A stretch of 64,000 nt of DNA from Semisulcospira habei (taxonomy: Eukaryota > Mollusca > Gastropoda > Semisulcospiridae), in NCBI GenBank assembly GCA_036245525.1, contig BTPG01000007.1, positions 121,354,844-121,418,843 on the forward strand, written 5' to 3'. Position 1 is the first letter of the stretch. Each line of letters starts with the position of its first letter. The position numbers and the translations under genes were made by a program. This document shows positions 10,412-21,379 of this stretch, piece after piece. The notes beneath the pieces were generated by a model. That model did not search any database. It was not told where the DNA came from and saw nothing but the letters and a program-made list of their open reading frames with translations.

Positions 10412-11022
10412 AAATTACAAGTGTCTCCCTGAGCTCATGTCTTTTTCTGGTCGCAACAAAACAGCAGCATTTGCCTTTGCAATGCACAGCTAACCTCACA
10501 AAACAAGACCAGACTGAAAGCCACGCAAGCGTCACTCTCCACTCCCATCATCCGCGCAACTAAAAAAAAAAAAAAGCTAATGGCTTGCTTCTCTTAAAAC
10601 AAAACTTTGATGTGGCCGCAGCCAGGTAAAAGAGACAGGAGAGTAGGGGTGGGTTGGGAGGTGGGAAGGATGGGAGATAGGGGGCGGAGTGAAGGGGGAA
10701 GAAGGGGGGAGGGACGAGCTGGGCTCTTGAGCATCACCTGGATCCTTCTCCCGCAGCTGACATTGGAAGAAAAAACAGGTTTGCCAGGTAAGAAGTGGAC
10801 GACATGGCGTGTCACAAGGCACTTCAGGTGTGGGTTCCAGACGTCCTGGCTAGAAAAATATCGGCTCGAGAGCTCAGCTATGTGACGTTCATTTTCTTCA
10901 AAGAACAAGAGATGAAAACAGAGGAGAGAAGGAAGGTAGTTAGAAATAGAAAAGTGTCGGCGTGAGCGCAGCGCAGAGACGAAAACCGCAGAGATAGGTG
11001 GCGTCCCTTTGGAGGAAAACGT
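10412..11022. other. Spacer, nothing recognised
   Basis: A purine-rich stretch (GGGAGGTGGGAAGG-type) lies at about 10640-10725. Open frames here show no recognisable domain. Confidence 0.4.
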
Positions 11023-11178
11023 TAAAGAGCTTTAGCGTCTTTGTCCACCACGAAGGTGATTTCAAAGACGGGGCACCAACAAGAGGTCTGCACAAATGTT
11101 GTGCCCCAGCTGGGTTCGAACCCACGACCTTTCGGACGAGAGTCGAAGGCTCTACCACCGAGCCACCCAGCTCCCCCC
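11023..11178 (-). mobile_element. tRNA-derived SINE, type S1
   Basis: On the minus strand the head GGGGGGAGCTGGGTGG carries A-box TGGCTCGGTGG and B-box GGGTTCGAACCC about 40 bases later. The core TTGAAATCACCTTCGTGGTG is shared with the copy at 2123-2252. The spacing of A and B boxes fits an RNA polymerase III internal promoter. Confidence 0.85.
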
Positions 11179-11650
11179 ATTTGGAGGAGATGGTTGAAAA
11201 AAATTGTATGCGCTGAGATTAACGGTAGATGAGCTGGAAAAAAAATTCCCTTCCTTTTCGTTTCTTCGCTTTTTTTTCTACATAAATTTTGTTTCTTTTT
11301 CTTCCTCAAGGGAAAAAAAAAGAAACAAAATGTATGTAGAAAAAAAATTGAAGAATTTTTTTTCAAATAAGAGAATAAATAAGAACATAAAAGAGAGGAC
11401 GAAAACGAGTCATAAAAACCATCCTCTCCAAGAAAACACCTGAAGTATCGACGCTGTAAAACAAGGCTGAGATAATTACCACCACAAAGTGGAGGCATTC
11501 GTGCCACGGACATATTTACCTCGGCCACAAAGACGCCACAGCCATCTGAACCTTGACCGTCCAGAGACAACTTGTAGTCAAAGCTTGAGCAACTTATCGA
11601 AGCAAACAGCTCACATTAAACCCCTTCAAAACACTGAATACCATCCAGAT
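11179..11650. other. Spacer rich in A and T homopolymers
   Basis: A loose inverted repeat (CATAAATTTTGTTTCTTTTT versus AAAGAAACAAAATGTATG) occurs at about 11280-11340. Otherwise nothing was recognised. Confidence 0.4.
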
Positions 11651-11716
11651 GCAAGAGGTATAGATCCTCATGAGCCCCCGCAGTTGCTGGGGCTCATGAG
11701 GATCTATACCTCTTGC
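11651..11716. repeat. Family A hairpin
   Basis: GCAAGAGGTATAGATCCTCA and TGAGGATCTATACCTCTTGC: the change GGCATAG to GGTATAG is matched on the other arm (CTATGCC to CTATACC). The left end TTAAACCCCTTC at 11618 is the element border. Beyond the hairpin the right side runs into GTATCCATGTAACTCC, then a G run. Confidence 0.92.
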
Positions 11717-12403
11717 GGAGACCACTTAGTATCCATGTAACTCCTGGGGTGGTGGGTGGGGGGGGGGGGTCTTTGAAGCTAAATTAACAATGATTTTTTT
11801 TTTGTTAAAGACAATTTGCGTCGACTGGCATCTGGCTCGCATTTCGTCATGTTAAACTTCATAATGAACAAATCTCCTAGGCGCTAATATACTAACATCG
11901 AGCTGTCATGGTCTAAGAGACTTACATCGTGTCAGGCAATGTTCTCTATTTATCAGTCTTTGTAGAACAGAGACACGCTTTTCCCAGGAGCCATCATGAT
12001 CAATGCCTTCTCCAAGTTAACGCTAGAAATGAAACAGCTGATGTCTTTTCCTCCACTGGCGCCAAAACTGCGTCTGCATTGATCGGAGAGCAGCGTTTCA
12101 CAGACACGCAACGTTGTATGCCGTCACATTGCCAAAGTGGTAAAAGAGCAAGACCGGTCCCACCCAGGTATGCATCCGGTCACTCTGGTCCCGACGCCTC
12201 AAAATGTCCGAGCAGAAGAATGTGAAGCACTCGGGGGCGTTTCGATCGGTATTCGTAGTTAGTAACTACAGGCTCCGATTTACTCATCAGGGAACCGGCC
12301 TACAATTCTCAGTCCATTTCTTGTTGTCTTCCTCCCAGTGTGTCGCATTTACATCCTTACATAAGGACATGTTATCCGTGTAGTCCATGCATGTAACTGT
12401 AGT
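11717..12403. other. Spacer, nothing recognised
   Basis: G run at 11755-11771 followed by unassigned sequence. No coding evidence. Confidence 0.4.
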
Positions 12404-12568
12404 CCTGACGCGGCATTATTGATGTCCAGTATGGTCGCTTTCAAACCCTTGCAGTATTCCTGACGCGGTGTTATAGATGTCTAGTATGAACGCTTTCAAA
12501 TCCTTGCAGTATTCCTGATGCGGTGTTATTGATGTCAAGTATGATTGCTTCAAATCCTTGCAGGGTCC
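12404..12568. repeat. 55-bp tandem repeat, three copies
   Basis: CCTGACGCGG, CCTGACGCGG and CCTGATGCGG recur at 12404, 12459 and 12514. Each is followed by a TTATTGATGTC-like part and ending TTGCAGTATT. Confidence 0.85.
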
Positions 12569-13561
12569 AGTCTTGTGTCGGGATCCGATTGTATCGCTGC
12601 GTCTTCTGTTCCCTCGGCGCTTGTGCCTGTCCGTTCCAAGATCATTTCCTGCTCAGCGGGGCTTAGCCGCGATAAGATACAAGGAACCGTTGGGCAGAGT
12701 TTGCGTGTATCGATGTGGGAGTCATATTCTTTGTTTATTAATCCGTCCGTTTTGACGGATCAATCCCAGACTGAGTGGCCCCGTGTTGTTGTTGTTGTTG
12801 ATTCTCCGTGTATTCGTGTTTGTAGACGATGCCGGCTGTTTGTGCGGCTGTGTTGCCTTCCATACGACAGACTAGTGTTTCTAGTATTGTCCTCTGTGTA
12901 GGTGGTACGCAGTGTTGCCGTGGTGCATATCTCACAGTTGATGCTTTAAAATCAGCTTATTGTTGTAGCTGTTGCTGCTGTTTTGGTGTGGCTGTCGTTT
13001 CGTTGATTGCTGTTGTTGCCGTTGGCTTGTTGGGCCGCCTGAATTGTATACCGTTTTGGTGGTAGGTGCCGGGTTTTGTCGTTGTAGAAGGGCCTTCAAT
13101 TCTTCGAGTGCTTCACAGAATCAGTTGGCCTCGCTTGTTGCGAGCGTTCCAGTCCTCCTTTCACTTGTGTGCGCTTTAGAACGAGTTCTTTGTGACCAGT
13201 GTTGCCTGGTGTTGTAGATTAAAGTTGGTGCTGCGTAGTTTTGTGGTCGGTGTGAAGTAGACGATGTCCGTTTCCTCTATTCTTAGTCCGTGTTGTAGAC
13301 AAAGTGGCTTGCCTTTCTCGTTGGCGGGAGGTAAGTCTTTTAGCAAACAGTATGACGTCATAGCGTGTAGCGATTCATGACAGATGTCACTTCAGTAGAG
13401 GGTTTTGCCGTGGGGGCTGCAGGGCCGATTGGTGGCCTCAGTTGAGTAGCTGGCTCACACGTGTCTTGTTAAAGTAGCAGAAAAAAAAAAGGATCGCAGT
13501 GTAGTTTGTCGCTTGTTCTAGCTTGTCGATCGTGTGGTGTTAATTGGTGATTTTCGTTCCA
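12569..13561. other. Spacer, nothing recognised
   Basis: TTG and CTG trinucleotide runs near 12785-12800 and 12960-13020. Two overlapping short open frames on the plus strand have no recognisable domain. Confidence 0.4.
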
Positions 13562-13868
13562 TCCACATTTTCTCAGGTGTGGGGAGTGCGTTCCAACCAC
13601 CCTATTATAGGTGTGGGAGTGGGTCTCAACCACCCTATTATAGGTGTGGGAGTGGGTCTCAACCACCCTATTATAGGTGTGGGAGTCGGTCTCAACCACC
13701 CTATTATAGGTGTGGGAGTGGGTCTCAACCACCCTATTATAGGTGTGGGAGAATGGTCGAAGAGCTCCTTCTTGCTTGTGGTTTCTTGGTTGTATTCAGT
13801 CGTTCCATCCACCCTTTATCAGGCGTGGGGAATGGGTCTCAACCACCCTGTTTCAGGTGTGGGAAACC
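13562..13868. repeat. 33-bp tandem repeat (minisatellite)
   Basis: The unit AACCACCCTATTATAGGTGT plus GGGAGTGGGTCTC repeats at 13595, 13628, 13661, 13694 and 13727, with diverged units before (13562) and after (13803-13868). The unit is a multiple of three, so an 11-residue repeat appears in open frames, but no gene context supports translation. Confidence 0.92.
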
Positions 13869-14540
13869 ATCGATGACTTTCAGTTCTTCCTTGTAGTTCT
13901 CCCTTGACATAGATGTCTTGGGTCTTGATCGCCGTTTCTGGCGGAGTTAGGGCTGGCAGCTGTTGTTTCCTTCGTCGTGTCGCTTCGAATGTGTTTCTAG
14001 TCTCTGGCTGGCTTAGATCGCAAGGGCAGATCGGGGTGAGGGTGGGGAGGGGTATGGGGAGTGGGTGGGTGGGGGAGGGGTGTCCAGGAGTTCCCTCCCG
14101 CTCCCCCCCCCCCCGCTCCCCCAGGCCAAATGCTATATGAAATTTACTGGAGTTTTACCCCCCCCCCCCCCACCAACCTCCCCCACCCACCTCCCCCGTT
14201 CTCCATTCCTCTCCCCGGGTGGTGAGAAGGTGGAAGGGGTTCTCACACACGCTTGAAGCGGCTACCTACCCGCCGACCCCCCCCCCCCTCTCCACCCCTA
14301 AAATAATAGCTGCGGAACGCGTTTCGCAGTGACACTACCATAAGGCTATTACAGCCATAGACCAGCGGGAGATTAACAAAATTAAAAACAAAACAAAACA
14401 ATGTAGACATATTTCATCTATTTACTATCACTCAATCAACTCAATCATGCAGTGTCACACAAGGCAAGCTTCCAAGTCGACAACTTTCTTCCTGTACTTC
14501 TGGCTCTTTTAAGGGGTTGATGTTCCTATATGTCTATTTC
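13869..14540. other. Spacer with G and C homopolymer runs
   Basis: G-rich stretch 14035-14090 and C runs at 14101-14114, 14158-14171 and 14277-14288, probable G-quadruplex-forming DNA. No genes. Confidence 0.45.
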
Positions 14541-14607
14541 TATGAAGGCAAAAGACAGTAAGTCCATTTTTGTGAAAATCGAGATTTGTATTGTAATACA
14601 GTGAAAA
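14541..14607. repeat. Family H hairpin, left arm (split copy)
   Basis: AAGGCAAAAGACAGTAAGTC and CATTTTTGTGAAAATCGAG pair with the right arm found 4.2 kb away at 18829-18886. An intact family H copy is at 33264-33381. The sequence ends with ACAGTGAAAA, the target-site duplication of the inserted LINE. Confidence 0.82.
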
Positions 14608-15881
14608 TATGCCACCCAAGCAAAGTCATGTTAAAGATCCTACTGAACAGGCTGAAGCCACAGGCAGAGGAAATCATAGCTGAGGAATAGGCAGGCTTCA
14701 GACCAGGGCGCAGCACATCTGAGCAGATCTTAAACCTGAGAGTTCTATGTGAGAAGTACCTCCAGCACAAGCAAGACCTCTATCATGTCTTTGTGGATTT
14801 TAAGAAGGCGTTTGACAGGGTGTGGCATGCAGCCCTTTGGTCCACCATGACGCTGTGCAACATCAATGCCAACCTGATTAAAGTAATAGAAAACCTTTAC
14901 AACAAGGCCACTAACGCAGTCTGCTTCAACGGCAAATTAGGAAACTGGTTTAGGACAACAGTCGGAGTCAGACAAGGCTGCTTGCACTCACCTACTCTGT
15001 TCAACATCTTCCTGGAAAGAATCATGACAGACGCTCTGAAAGATCATGAAGGAACTGTCAGTATTGGAGGCAGAACAATCAAGAACTTGCGCTTCGCGGA
15101 CGACAATGTTGGTCTTGCAGGAACAGAGGAGGAGCTAGCTCAGCTGGTGGTAAAGCTGGACAGTACAGCCATTGCGTTTGGAATGGAAATCAGCGCAGAG
15201 AAGACCAAACTGATGACCAATAACGCCAGTGGCATTGGCACCAAAATCATGGTTGGAGGCCAAAAACTGGAAACAGTTAAGAAATTCAAATACTTAGGAG
15301 CCATTGTGACAAATGAAGGACCAAAACCAGAAATAATGAAGAAATGGATGGCGCAGACAACAACAGCGCTGACAAGACTGAAGACTATATGGAAGGACAG
15401 AAACATCACACTCTGCTCCAAGATCAGACTGATGCGCTCCTTAGTCGTCTCAGTGTTATTATATGCCTGTGAGTCATGGACCCTAACAGCAGACCTAGAA
15501 AGAAGGATACAAGCCACTGAAATGAGATGTTTTCGAAGGCTGCTTGGCATTTCGTACATTATCACGAACGAGGAAGTGGGAAGCAGAATCAGGCCAGCCA
15601 CCGGGCCCTTTGAAGACCTATTAGCCATTGTGAAAAACACGCAAACTGAAGTGGTATGGGCATGTAACGCGATCAGCAGGGATTGCCAAGACAATCCTGC
15701 AAGGCACTGTGTAAGAAGGACGAAGGAGAGGAAGACAGAGAAAAGGATGGGAGGACAATATCTCAGAGTGGGCAGGACTGAAGCTAAGCGACACACTAAG
15801 AATGGAAGAGAACAGTGGAATGAAGGGAGCAGGTTGCCAAGTCATCAGTGGTGTCCCAACAGTCGGCAAGACTACGGGATA
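14608..15881 (+). pseudogene. 5'-truncated LINE reverse transcriptase (L1 type in this window)
   Basis: The frame from about 14611 carries reverse transcriptase blocks: FVDFKKAFDRVWH, GVRQGCLHSPTLFNIFLE, LRFADDNVGLAG (the FADD active-site box), MEISAEKTKLM and FKYLGAIV, then a C-terminal part ending in GATAGATA tail sequence. An in-frame TAG at about 14687 and a diverged C-terminus show decay. The 5' half (endonuclease) is absent. Direct repeats ACAGTGAAAA at 14598-14607 and 18827-18836 mark the insertion. The 3' tail was later split by another LINE. A sister copy lies at 59152-61700. I did not assign a clade firmly. Confidence 0.88.
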
Positions 15882-15893
15882 GATAGATGGATA

Positions 15894-18811
15894 CTTACTT
15901 ACTTACTTACGCCTGTCACCCCTACCCGGGTATAGGCCGTCGACGAGAGACCTCCAGCAACTCCTGTCCTGTGCTTCTCCTTCGATTCTACTCCAGGTGG
16001 TTCCCAGTCTCTTGATGTCTGCTTGGAGGTCTCGACGCCAGGAGTTTCTCGGCCTACCTCTTTTCCTCTTTCCCTGGGGGTTCCATGACAATGCCTGCCT
16101 AGTGATACTGGAAGCTGGCTTTCTCAGACTGTGACCGATCCATCCCCATCTTCTTCGTCCAATTTCATTCTCTGCTGTTATCTGCTCTGTTCTCTCCCAG
16201 AGTCTGACGTTGCTGATCTTCTCTGGCCAGTGGATTTTCAAAATTCTTCTAAGGCAACTGTTCATGAAGGTCTGTACTCTGTTGACTGTGGTTTTTGTCA
16301 ATCTCCATGTCTCTGCTCCATATAGGAGAACTGCTTTTACATTGGAGTTGAAAATCCGGACTTTGGTGTGTTGTGACAGCTCTCTGGAACTCCACACTTT
16401 TTTCAACTGGAGAAAGGCTGCTCTGGCTTTACCAATTCGTGCTCTGACATCTGCAACAGTGCCGCCTTTTTTGTCTATGATGCTCCCGAGATAGGTGAAG
16501 GACTCCACCTCCTCCAACGGGGTGCCAGCAAGCAAGACTGGTTCTTCCCTGGTTGCGTTCAGCCTCATTGTCTTTGTTTTCTGTTTGTGAATGGTGAGGC
16601 CCACTTGGGACGAGATGTCAGCAAGCCTCGTGGTCTTGTCCTGCATTTGTTGATGGGTGTGAGACAGTAATGCCAAGTCATCTGCAAAATCGAGGTCGTC
16701 AAGCTGTGTCCACAGTGTCCACTGTATTCCACTTCGTCTGTGCTCTGTGGTCATCTTCATGACCCAGTCTATGGCCAGTAGGAAGAGGAATGGAGACAGC
16801 AGACACCCCTGCCTGACACCAGTTCTGACCTGGAGCTCTCTGGTGAACTGCCCTTCGTGGATCACGCGACATGTCATGCCATCATAGCTGCTCTTGATCA
16901 GGCGGACGAGCTTTGTGGGTACACCGTAGTGTCGTAGGAGTTTCCACAGAGTCTCTCGGTCCACGCTGTCAAATGCTTTCTCATAATCCACAAAGTTGAC
17001 GTACAGCGGGGAGCTCCACTCCAGAGACTGTTCCACGATGATGCGGAGAGTGGCGATCTGGTCTGTACATGATCGGTTCTTCCTGAATCCTGCTTGCTGG
17101 TCTCTCAGCTGGGGGTCAACGGAGCTCTTCATTCTCTCTAGGATGATCCTGTTGAAGACCTTTCCTGGTACTGACAGCAAGGTGATTCCTCTGTAGTTGG
17201 AACACTTGCTGAGGTCGCCTTTCTTGGGAAGCTTGATTAGGTACCCCTCCTTCCAGTCAGCTGGCATCACCTCCTCTTCCCAGATCTTTCCAAACAGTGG
17301 GTACAGCATCTCAACTGTTGTCTCTAGGTCTGCTTTCAGAGACTCCGCTGGGATGCCATCTGGCCCTGCTGCTTTGCCATTCTTCAAAAATGCCACTGCT
17401 TTTCTGATCTCTTCCCGGCTGGGTCTGTCACAGCTGATGGGTAGGTCGGTCTCTGCCGGCTGGATGTCGGGGGGGGGGGGGGGGGGGGTCGGGTGGGCTA
17501 GGTCTGTTCAGTAACTCTTCAAAATACTCGGCCCATCTGTCGAGTTGGTCTGCTCTGTCTGCAATAGGCTTGCCTTCTTTGTCTTTTACTGGTCTTTCTG
17601 TATGGCCATACTTGCCCGACAATCTTCTGGTAATGTCGTAGAGCTGTTTCATGTTGCCGCTGCCTGCTGCCTTTTCTGCCTCTGCTGCCAGGCTGTCTGT
17701 GTAGGCCCTCTTGTCTGCCCTGATACTCCTCTTCACCTCGCGGTTGGCTTCCGAGTATTCCCCCTGTGCCCTTACTTTGGCTGCTCTCGTGCGACTGTTG
17801 TTGACCGCTGCTTTCTTCTGCTTCCTCGCTTCTATCTTCTTCAAGGTCTGTGCCGACAGCCAGTCCTTGTGGTGGTGTTTCCTGAACCCTACAGTGTCTT
17901 TGCAGGTTGAGTTCAGCGCCTCTCTAACTGCCTTCCACTGCTGCTCTGTGGTGACCGCCTCCTCTTCATTTACTAGCTCCTGTAGCGCTTGAAACCGGTT
18001 GGACAGCACCAGTTTGAACTCTTCTCTAACTCCAGTTTCTCTCAGGAGGCCTACATTATAGCGCTGTCTTCTTGTTGTCTCCGTGCGGCTTTTCTTTAGC
18101 TTGAGCTTCATTCTTAAGGTAAGCAGATGGTGGTCTGAGGCGACATCTGCTCCCCTCCTCACTCGAACATCTTGAAGGGATCTTCTAAATTTCTTGCTAA
18201 TGCAGATATGGTCTATTTGGTTCTCTGTTGTATGGTCAGGTGAGACCCAAGTTGCTTTGTGTATTCTTCTGTGTGGGAAGATGCTGCCTCCAATGACAAG
18301 TCGATTTAGAGCACAAAAGTCTACAAACCTCTCCCCGTTCTCACTCATCTCCGAGCCTAGTCCCTGTCTCCCCATCACCTCTTTGTATCCGGTGTTGTCC
18401 TCCCCTATTTTGGCATTAAAATCGCCCATGACGATGGTGATGTCTCGCTCCGCACATTTGTCCACGGCACTCTGGAGTCGGTCGTAGAACTCTTGTTTCT
18501 CTTCCTCGTCGCTGTCATTGGTGGGCGCATAACACTGGATGACGTTCAGCTTTAGCTTTTTCTTAGTTCTAAAGGCACTGTTAATCTTTTCGTCGGCGTT
18601 TTTGTAGCTATTTCCTTTTTTGCAGGGTGGGGAAGCTACCCCCACGCCCAACCCCCTTACTAGGAGGACCAGGGGTTTTCTGTCGGGGTCACCTTCCCTT
18701 AGACCATGTTGGTTCACGGCACCTTATTTCATTCGGTGCACCCCTCTCATGAGGGACCCCCTATCCACCACCCAGGGGACGCGCCTCAACGCCGTATGGT
18801 CCCAGCGCGAG
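15894..18811 (-). pseudogene. RTE-like LINE (L2 type), near full length with internal deletion
   Basis: Minus-strand element bounded by GATAGATGGATA at 15882-15893 and 18812-18823, with a (TAAG)n 3' tail. One frame (18717 to 17428) gives endonuclease motifs VIQCYAPTNDSDE, IVMGDFNAKIGED, NQIDHICISKKF and ASDHHLLTLR. The other (17396 to 15903) gives reverse transcriptase motifs AAGPDGIPAES, YRGITLLSVPGK, VDYEKAFDSVD, GVRQGCLLSPFLF, DLDFADDLALLSH and FTYLGSIIDKK, and ends RKRGRPRNSWRRDL. The frames part at a G run at 17468-17488, absent from the copy at 37264-41227. About 400 bp of the endonuclease start is deleted near 18583. It is not functional. The RTE assignment rests on motif style. Confidence 0.93.
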
Positions 18812-18828
18812 GATAGATGGATAGAGAC

Positions 18829-18886
18829 AGTGAAAAACTCGTTTTGCATTTTTTTTTAAAAAATGGACTTACTGTGTTTCGCCTTC
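18829..18886. repeat. Family H hairpin, right arm (split copy)
   Basis: AAAAATGGACTTACTGTGTT and TCGCCTTCACAG are complementary to the left arm at 14541-14607. Together they were one short palindrome before LINE insertion. Confidence 0.82.
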
Positions 18887-19061
18887 ACAGGGCACATAAT
18901 GTCCAATAAAATGTGAGTTTTATCATAAAGGGAAGCAATGTACACGTGTAGTTGACGCAGGTTACGTCCCTTGATGAACAGTTCATGACGGTGACGGCGC
19001 CAGTTTGGAACTAGTTGGCGACGCTAGGACTGTGGAGGCCTGCGGTGAAACTAGCCCATCT

Positions 19062-19127
19062 GCAAGAGGCATAGATCCTCATGAGCCCCTGCGAATGCAG
19101 GGGCTCACGAGGATCTATGCCTCTTGC
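19062..19127. repeat. Family A hairpin
   Basis: GCAAGAGGCATAGATCCTCA and GAGGATCTATGCCTCTTGC around CCCCTGCGAATGCAGGGG. One arm mismatch (CTCACGAG). Confidence 0.92.
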
Positions 19128-19199
19128 CGCGTGGGCCCGTAATCATGGTGGTAGCGATCAGGTCAGATGACATCGTTCCTCGCAGTCGGCTCTTTGAGA

Positions 19200-19281
19200 T
19201 TAACACATTGGAGACGCTCAGCGTCCGGGTACGCGGCTTTCTTGCTGCGCGTCCGAATGCTACACGTCTCGAATATGTAAG
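19200..19281. repeat. Family D foldback element
   Basis: TTAACACATTGGAGACG begins, CGTCTCGAATATGTAAG ends, with GCGTCCGGGTACGCGGCTTT and GCTGCGCGTCCGAATGC inside. Ends are worn. Confidence 0.72.
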
Positions 19282-19938
19282 TTCATGCACCCTCTAACTC
19301 ATGGGTTACAGGGGTCCGGTCTTAAAGGCAAGTGTACATGAATATGTTGTCTTGTTTTATTACTTGACAGAACATACACTAAAAGCCTCTAGGTGGAGGC
19401 AAGGAATGTATGCCCCTGCAGACACCACAGTAAAAAATATGTGGTTGTCTTTGCAGGTAGGCAGAAGTTCCTGATGGTGTGCTGACGAGATCGCCTAGAC
19501 AGGTGTCCACACCGGCTAAACAATCTGCCCCCCCCCCCTCCCCCCCCCCCCCCGCCTTGGAGGACCTAGATCTAAATTTCCATGCAACAAAGGGCTGGAA
19601 ATCCAGTGAAAATATGTGATACGCCCCCCCCCCACCCCCCATTCGGGTGAGGGGGGGGGGGGGGTGAGGGGGGATCTTCCATATTTATTGCTTCCAGTCA
19701 ATTATTTAGCACACCCTTCTTTCCTATCTTTTTTTTTGTGCTTTGACTAAACTAGATCTATGATCATTGGTCGATAATGCACAATTCTCTCCCCTGACAG
19801 TGCTTTACCTACTTGGTAGTCTTCCTAAATTATTAGCACTGGCAGTCTCCCCTTTTCTTTTCATACACAAAATGCGTAAAGGAAAAAGGGTTTAACCCCT
19901 TACCTGCCAATGGGCTCAGATAGTGTTCCGTTGTGTTA
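19282..19938. other. Spacer with C and G homopolymer runs
   Basis: C runs at 19527-19553 and 19625-19640 and a G run at 19650-19664. No coding evidence. Confidence 0.45.
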
Positions 19939-20150
19939 ACCAATTTAGCGGCAAGTCCAAATTTCCCAATTTTTGAGCGGTGACATCGGGCGACTTATGT
20001 ACCAGCTGCAGGATATGGATCGGCCATGATAATTCAAGGGTAGTGCCAGATTAGCTTGGCGCGTGATGGCGCCAAGCTAATCTGGCACCTCCCTTGAATT
20101 ATCATGGTCGATCCACCTACTGCTGAACTGCCTCGGGACTAATTGGATTA
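19939..20150. repeat. Family B foldback element
   Basis: Hairpin 20008-20122: ATAATTCAAGGGTAGTGCCA pairs with GGCACCTCCCTTGAATTAT, with ATTAGCTTGGCGCGTGATGG at the centre. Flanks are GTTAACCAATTTAGC on the left and CTAATTGGATTAA on the right. Confidence 0.85.
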
Positions 20151-20192
20151 ATTCAACTCCCGTTTTCCCAAGAAAATGGAGACATTTTCTCA

Positions 20193-20256
20193 GCATGAGG
20201 ATGCGATCCTTATGAGCCCCGCATTTGCCGGAGGCTTATGAGGATCTATATGTATG
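20193..20256. repeat. Family A hairpin, degraded
   Basis: GCATGAGGATGCGATCCTTA and GGCTTATGAGGATCTATATG keep the inner arms. The outer arms are largely lost. Confidence 0.65.
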
Positions 20257-20377
20257 TAAGTTTGATTGTGTGTATAATTTCCCGGCATTGAATCGGAAAA
20301 CTCTTATTTCACCGAATGGATCATTTGATTGTTTCTGTTCTTATTTTGACATATGACATTTTCGATTTGTTTGTGGT

Positions 20378-20442
20378 AAAGGCCGTTTGACATCGGAGCT
20401 CACAACGTGGAGATATTTGGGTTCCGATGTCAAACGACCTAT
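20378..20442. repeat. Isolated hairpin
   Basis: AGGCCGTTTGACATCGGA pairs with TCCGATGTCAAACGACCT across a 29-base loop. No second copy was seen. Confidence 0.7.
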
Positions 20443-20568
20443 ATGTCCCTTCACACAGATCTATGAAGTACTGAAGTGTACTTATTTTAGATAAATCTCG
20501 TCGTTTGCAACGAAACAAGTCTAAGATGATGCACGTATTATAGACTCAGGAACTCAAACAAACTCTCT

Positions 20569-20662
20569 TAACCCTTTGTCTTGTCGGTAGCGGGTTTTCA
20601 CAAGAAGATTCCTTGCAAGGAATCATCGCGACAAAAACCGGTACCGACACCCAACGCATTAA
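20569..20662. repeat. Family I TTAA-ended foldback element
   Basis: TTAACCCTTTGTCTTGTCGG begins, CCGACACCCAACGCATTAA ends, and the centre holds GATTCCTTGCAAGGAATC with TCGCGAC on one side. Fragments recur at 10105-10162 and 42100-42182. Confidence 0.8.
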
Positions 20663-20823
20663 TAGTCAATAATATGGAGAAAGAAAATTTTAGAGTTAAG
20701 GAATTGTGGAAGATGAAAATCCACGTCTCTAGCAAATTCCCCGTTGATGATGCTGGACGTGAAAAGGCAGCGACAAGATATTCTGTTTGTCACAGGTAGA
20801 TTATGCAGCGAAAGCGTTGTGGT

Positions 20824-21034
20824 TTAACCCATTCAGCCCTGACGCACTACAGCAGATGGGCCGACCATTATAATTCAAGGGTAGTGCCAGATTAGCTTGG
20901 CGCCTGTCGGCGCCAAGCTAATCTGTCACTGCCCTTGAATTATCATGGTCGGTCCAACTCCTGCAACTGGGGCATAGTCATTAGATGACGCCTCCAAAAT
21001 TTGGGAAATACGGTCATCGGGCTGAATGAGTTAA
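20824..21034. repeat. Family B TTAA-ended foldback element, reference copy
   Basis: TTAACCCATTCAGCCCTGAC begins and GGGCTGAATGAGTTAA ends a 211-bp unit. Between them lie a hairpin (about 20859-20962) with CAAGGGTAGTGCCAGATTAG and its complement around TTGGCGCCTGTCGGCGCCAA, and a right-hand stretch GACGCCTCCAAAATTTGGGA. Ends CCC/GGG next to TTAA fit piggyBac-type non-autonomous elements. No protein is encoded. Confidence 0.92.
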
Positions 21035-21094
21035 AAGAATTAGCACGAAAGAGACAAAGGGGAGGAAAGCGACGCCACTGTCACATCATCTCCA

Positions 21095-21379
21095 CTTTAT
21101 GGTGCTTACCCCGTGCATGATTTGCAAGGCCATTAGTCTAGCAGATTGCGCAATTTCTGCAGAGGTAAGCAGTTCGTCAAAAAGAGTAACAATGGTTTGC
21201 AGGTACATAACGAAAGTACTAATGCCATATGGTTTATGCGTAACAACAATATTTGTCCTTAGGATGCAGAAGTGTTTTTCGAAAACTACCTGTTCACTTT
21301 GAGGGAACCAGTCCTCGTACGCGGCCAGGATAAGGTGCAAAACATTTCTTTTGTGCATAACATTGAAAATGTCAATCAT
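21095..21379 (-). CDS. Possible exon of an unrecognised gene
   Basis: The minus strand is open for about 95 codons with a protein-like composition (HLILAAYEDWFPQ, FDELLTSAEIAQSARLM), ending near GGGGTAAGC, which would be a good splice donor. Neighbouring exons were not identified and I do not recognise a family. It could be a retained fragment of a pseudogene or a chance open frame. Confidence 0.2.

Noticed and set aside
12545..13217. Overlapping plus-strand open frames as a small gene
   Set aside because: Cys/Val-rich translation of TTG/CTG-rich DNA without a domain or splice support.
13534..13896. Protein-like 11-residue repeat in both strands
   Set aside because: It is the translation of a 33-bp minisatellite; no start context, splice sites or homologous family.
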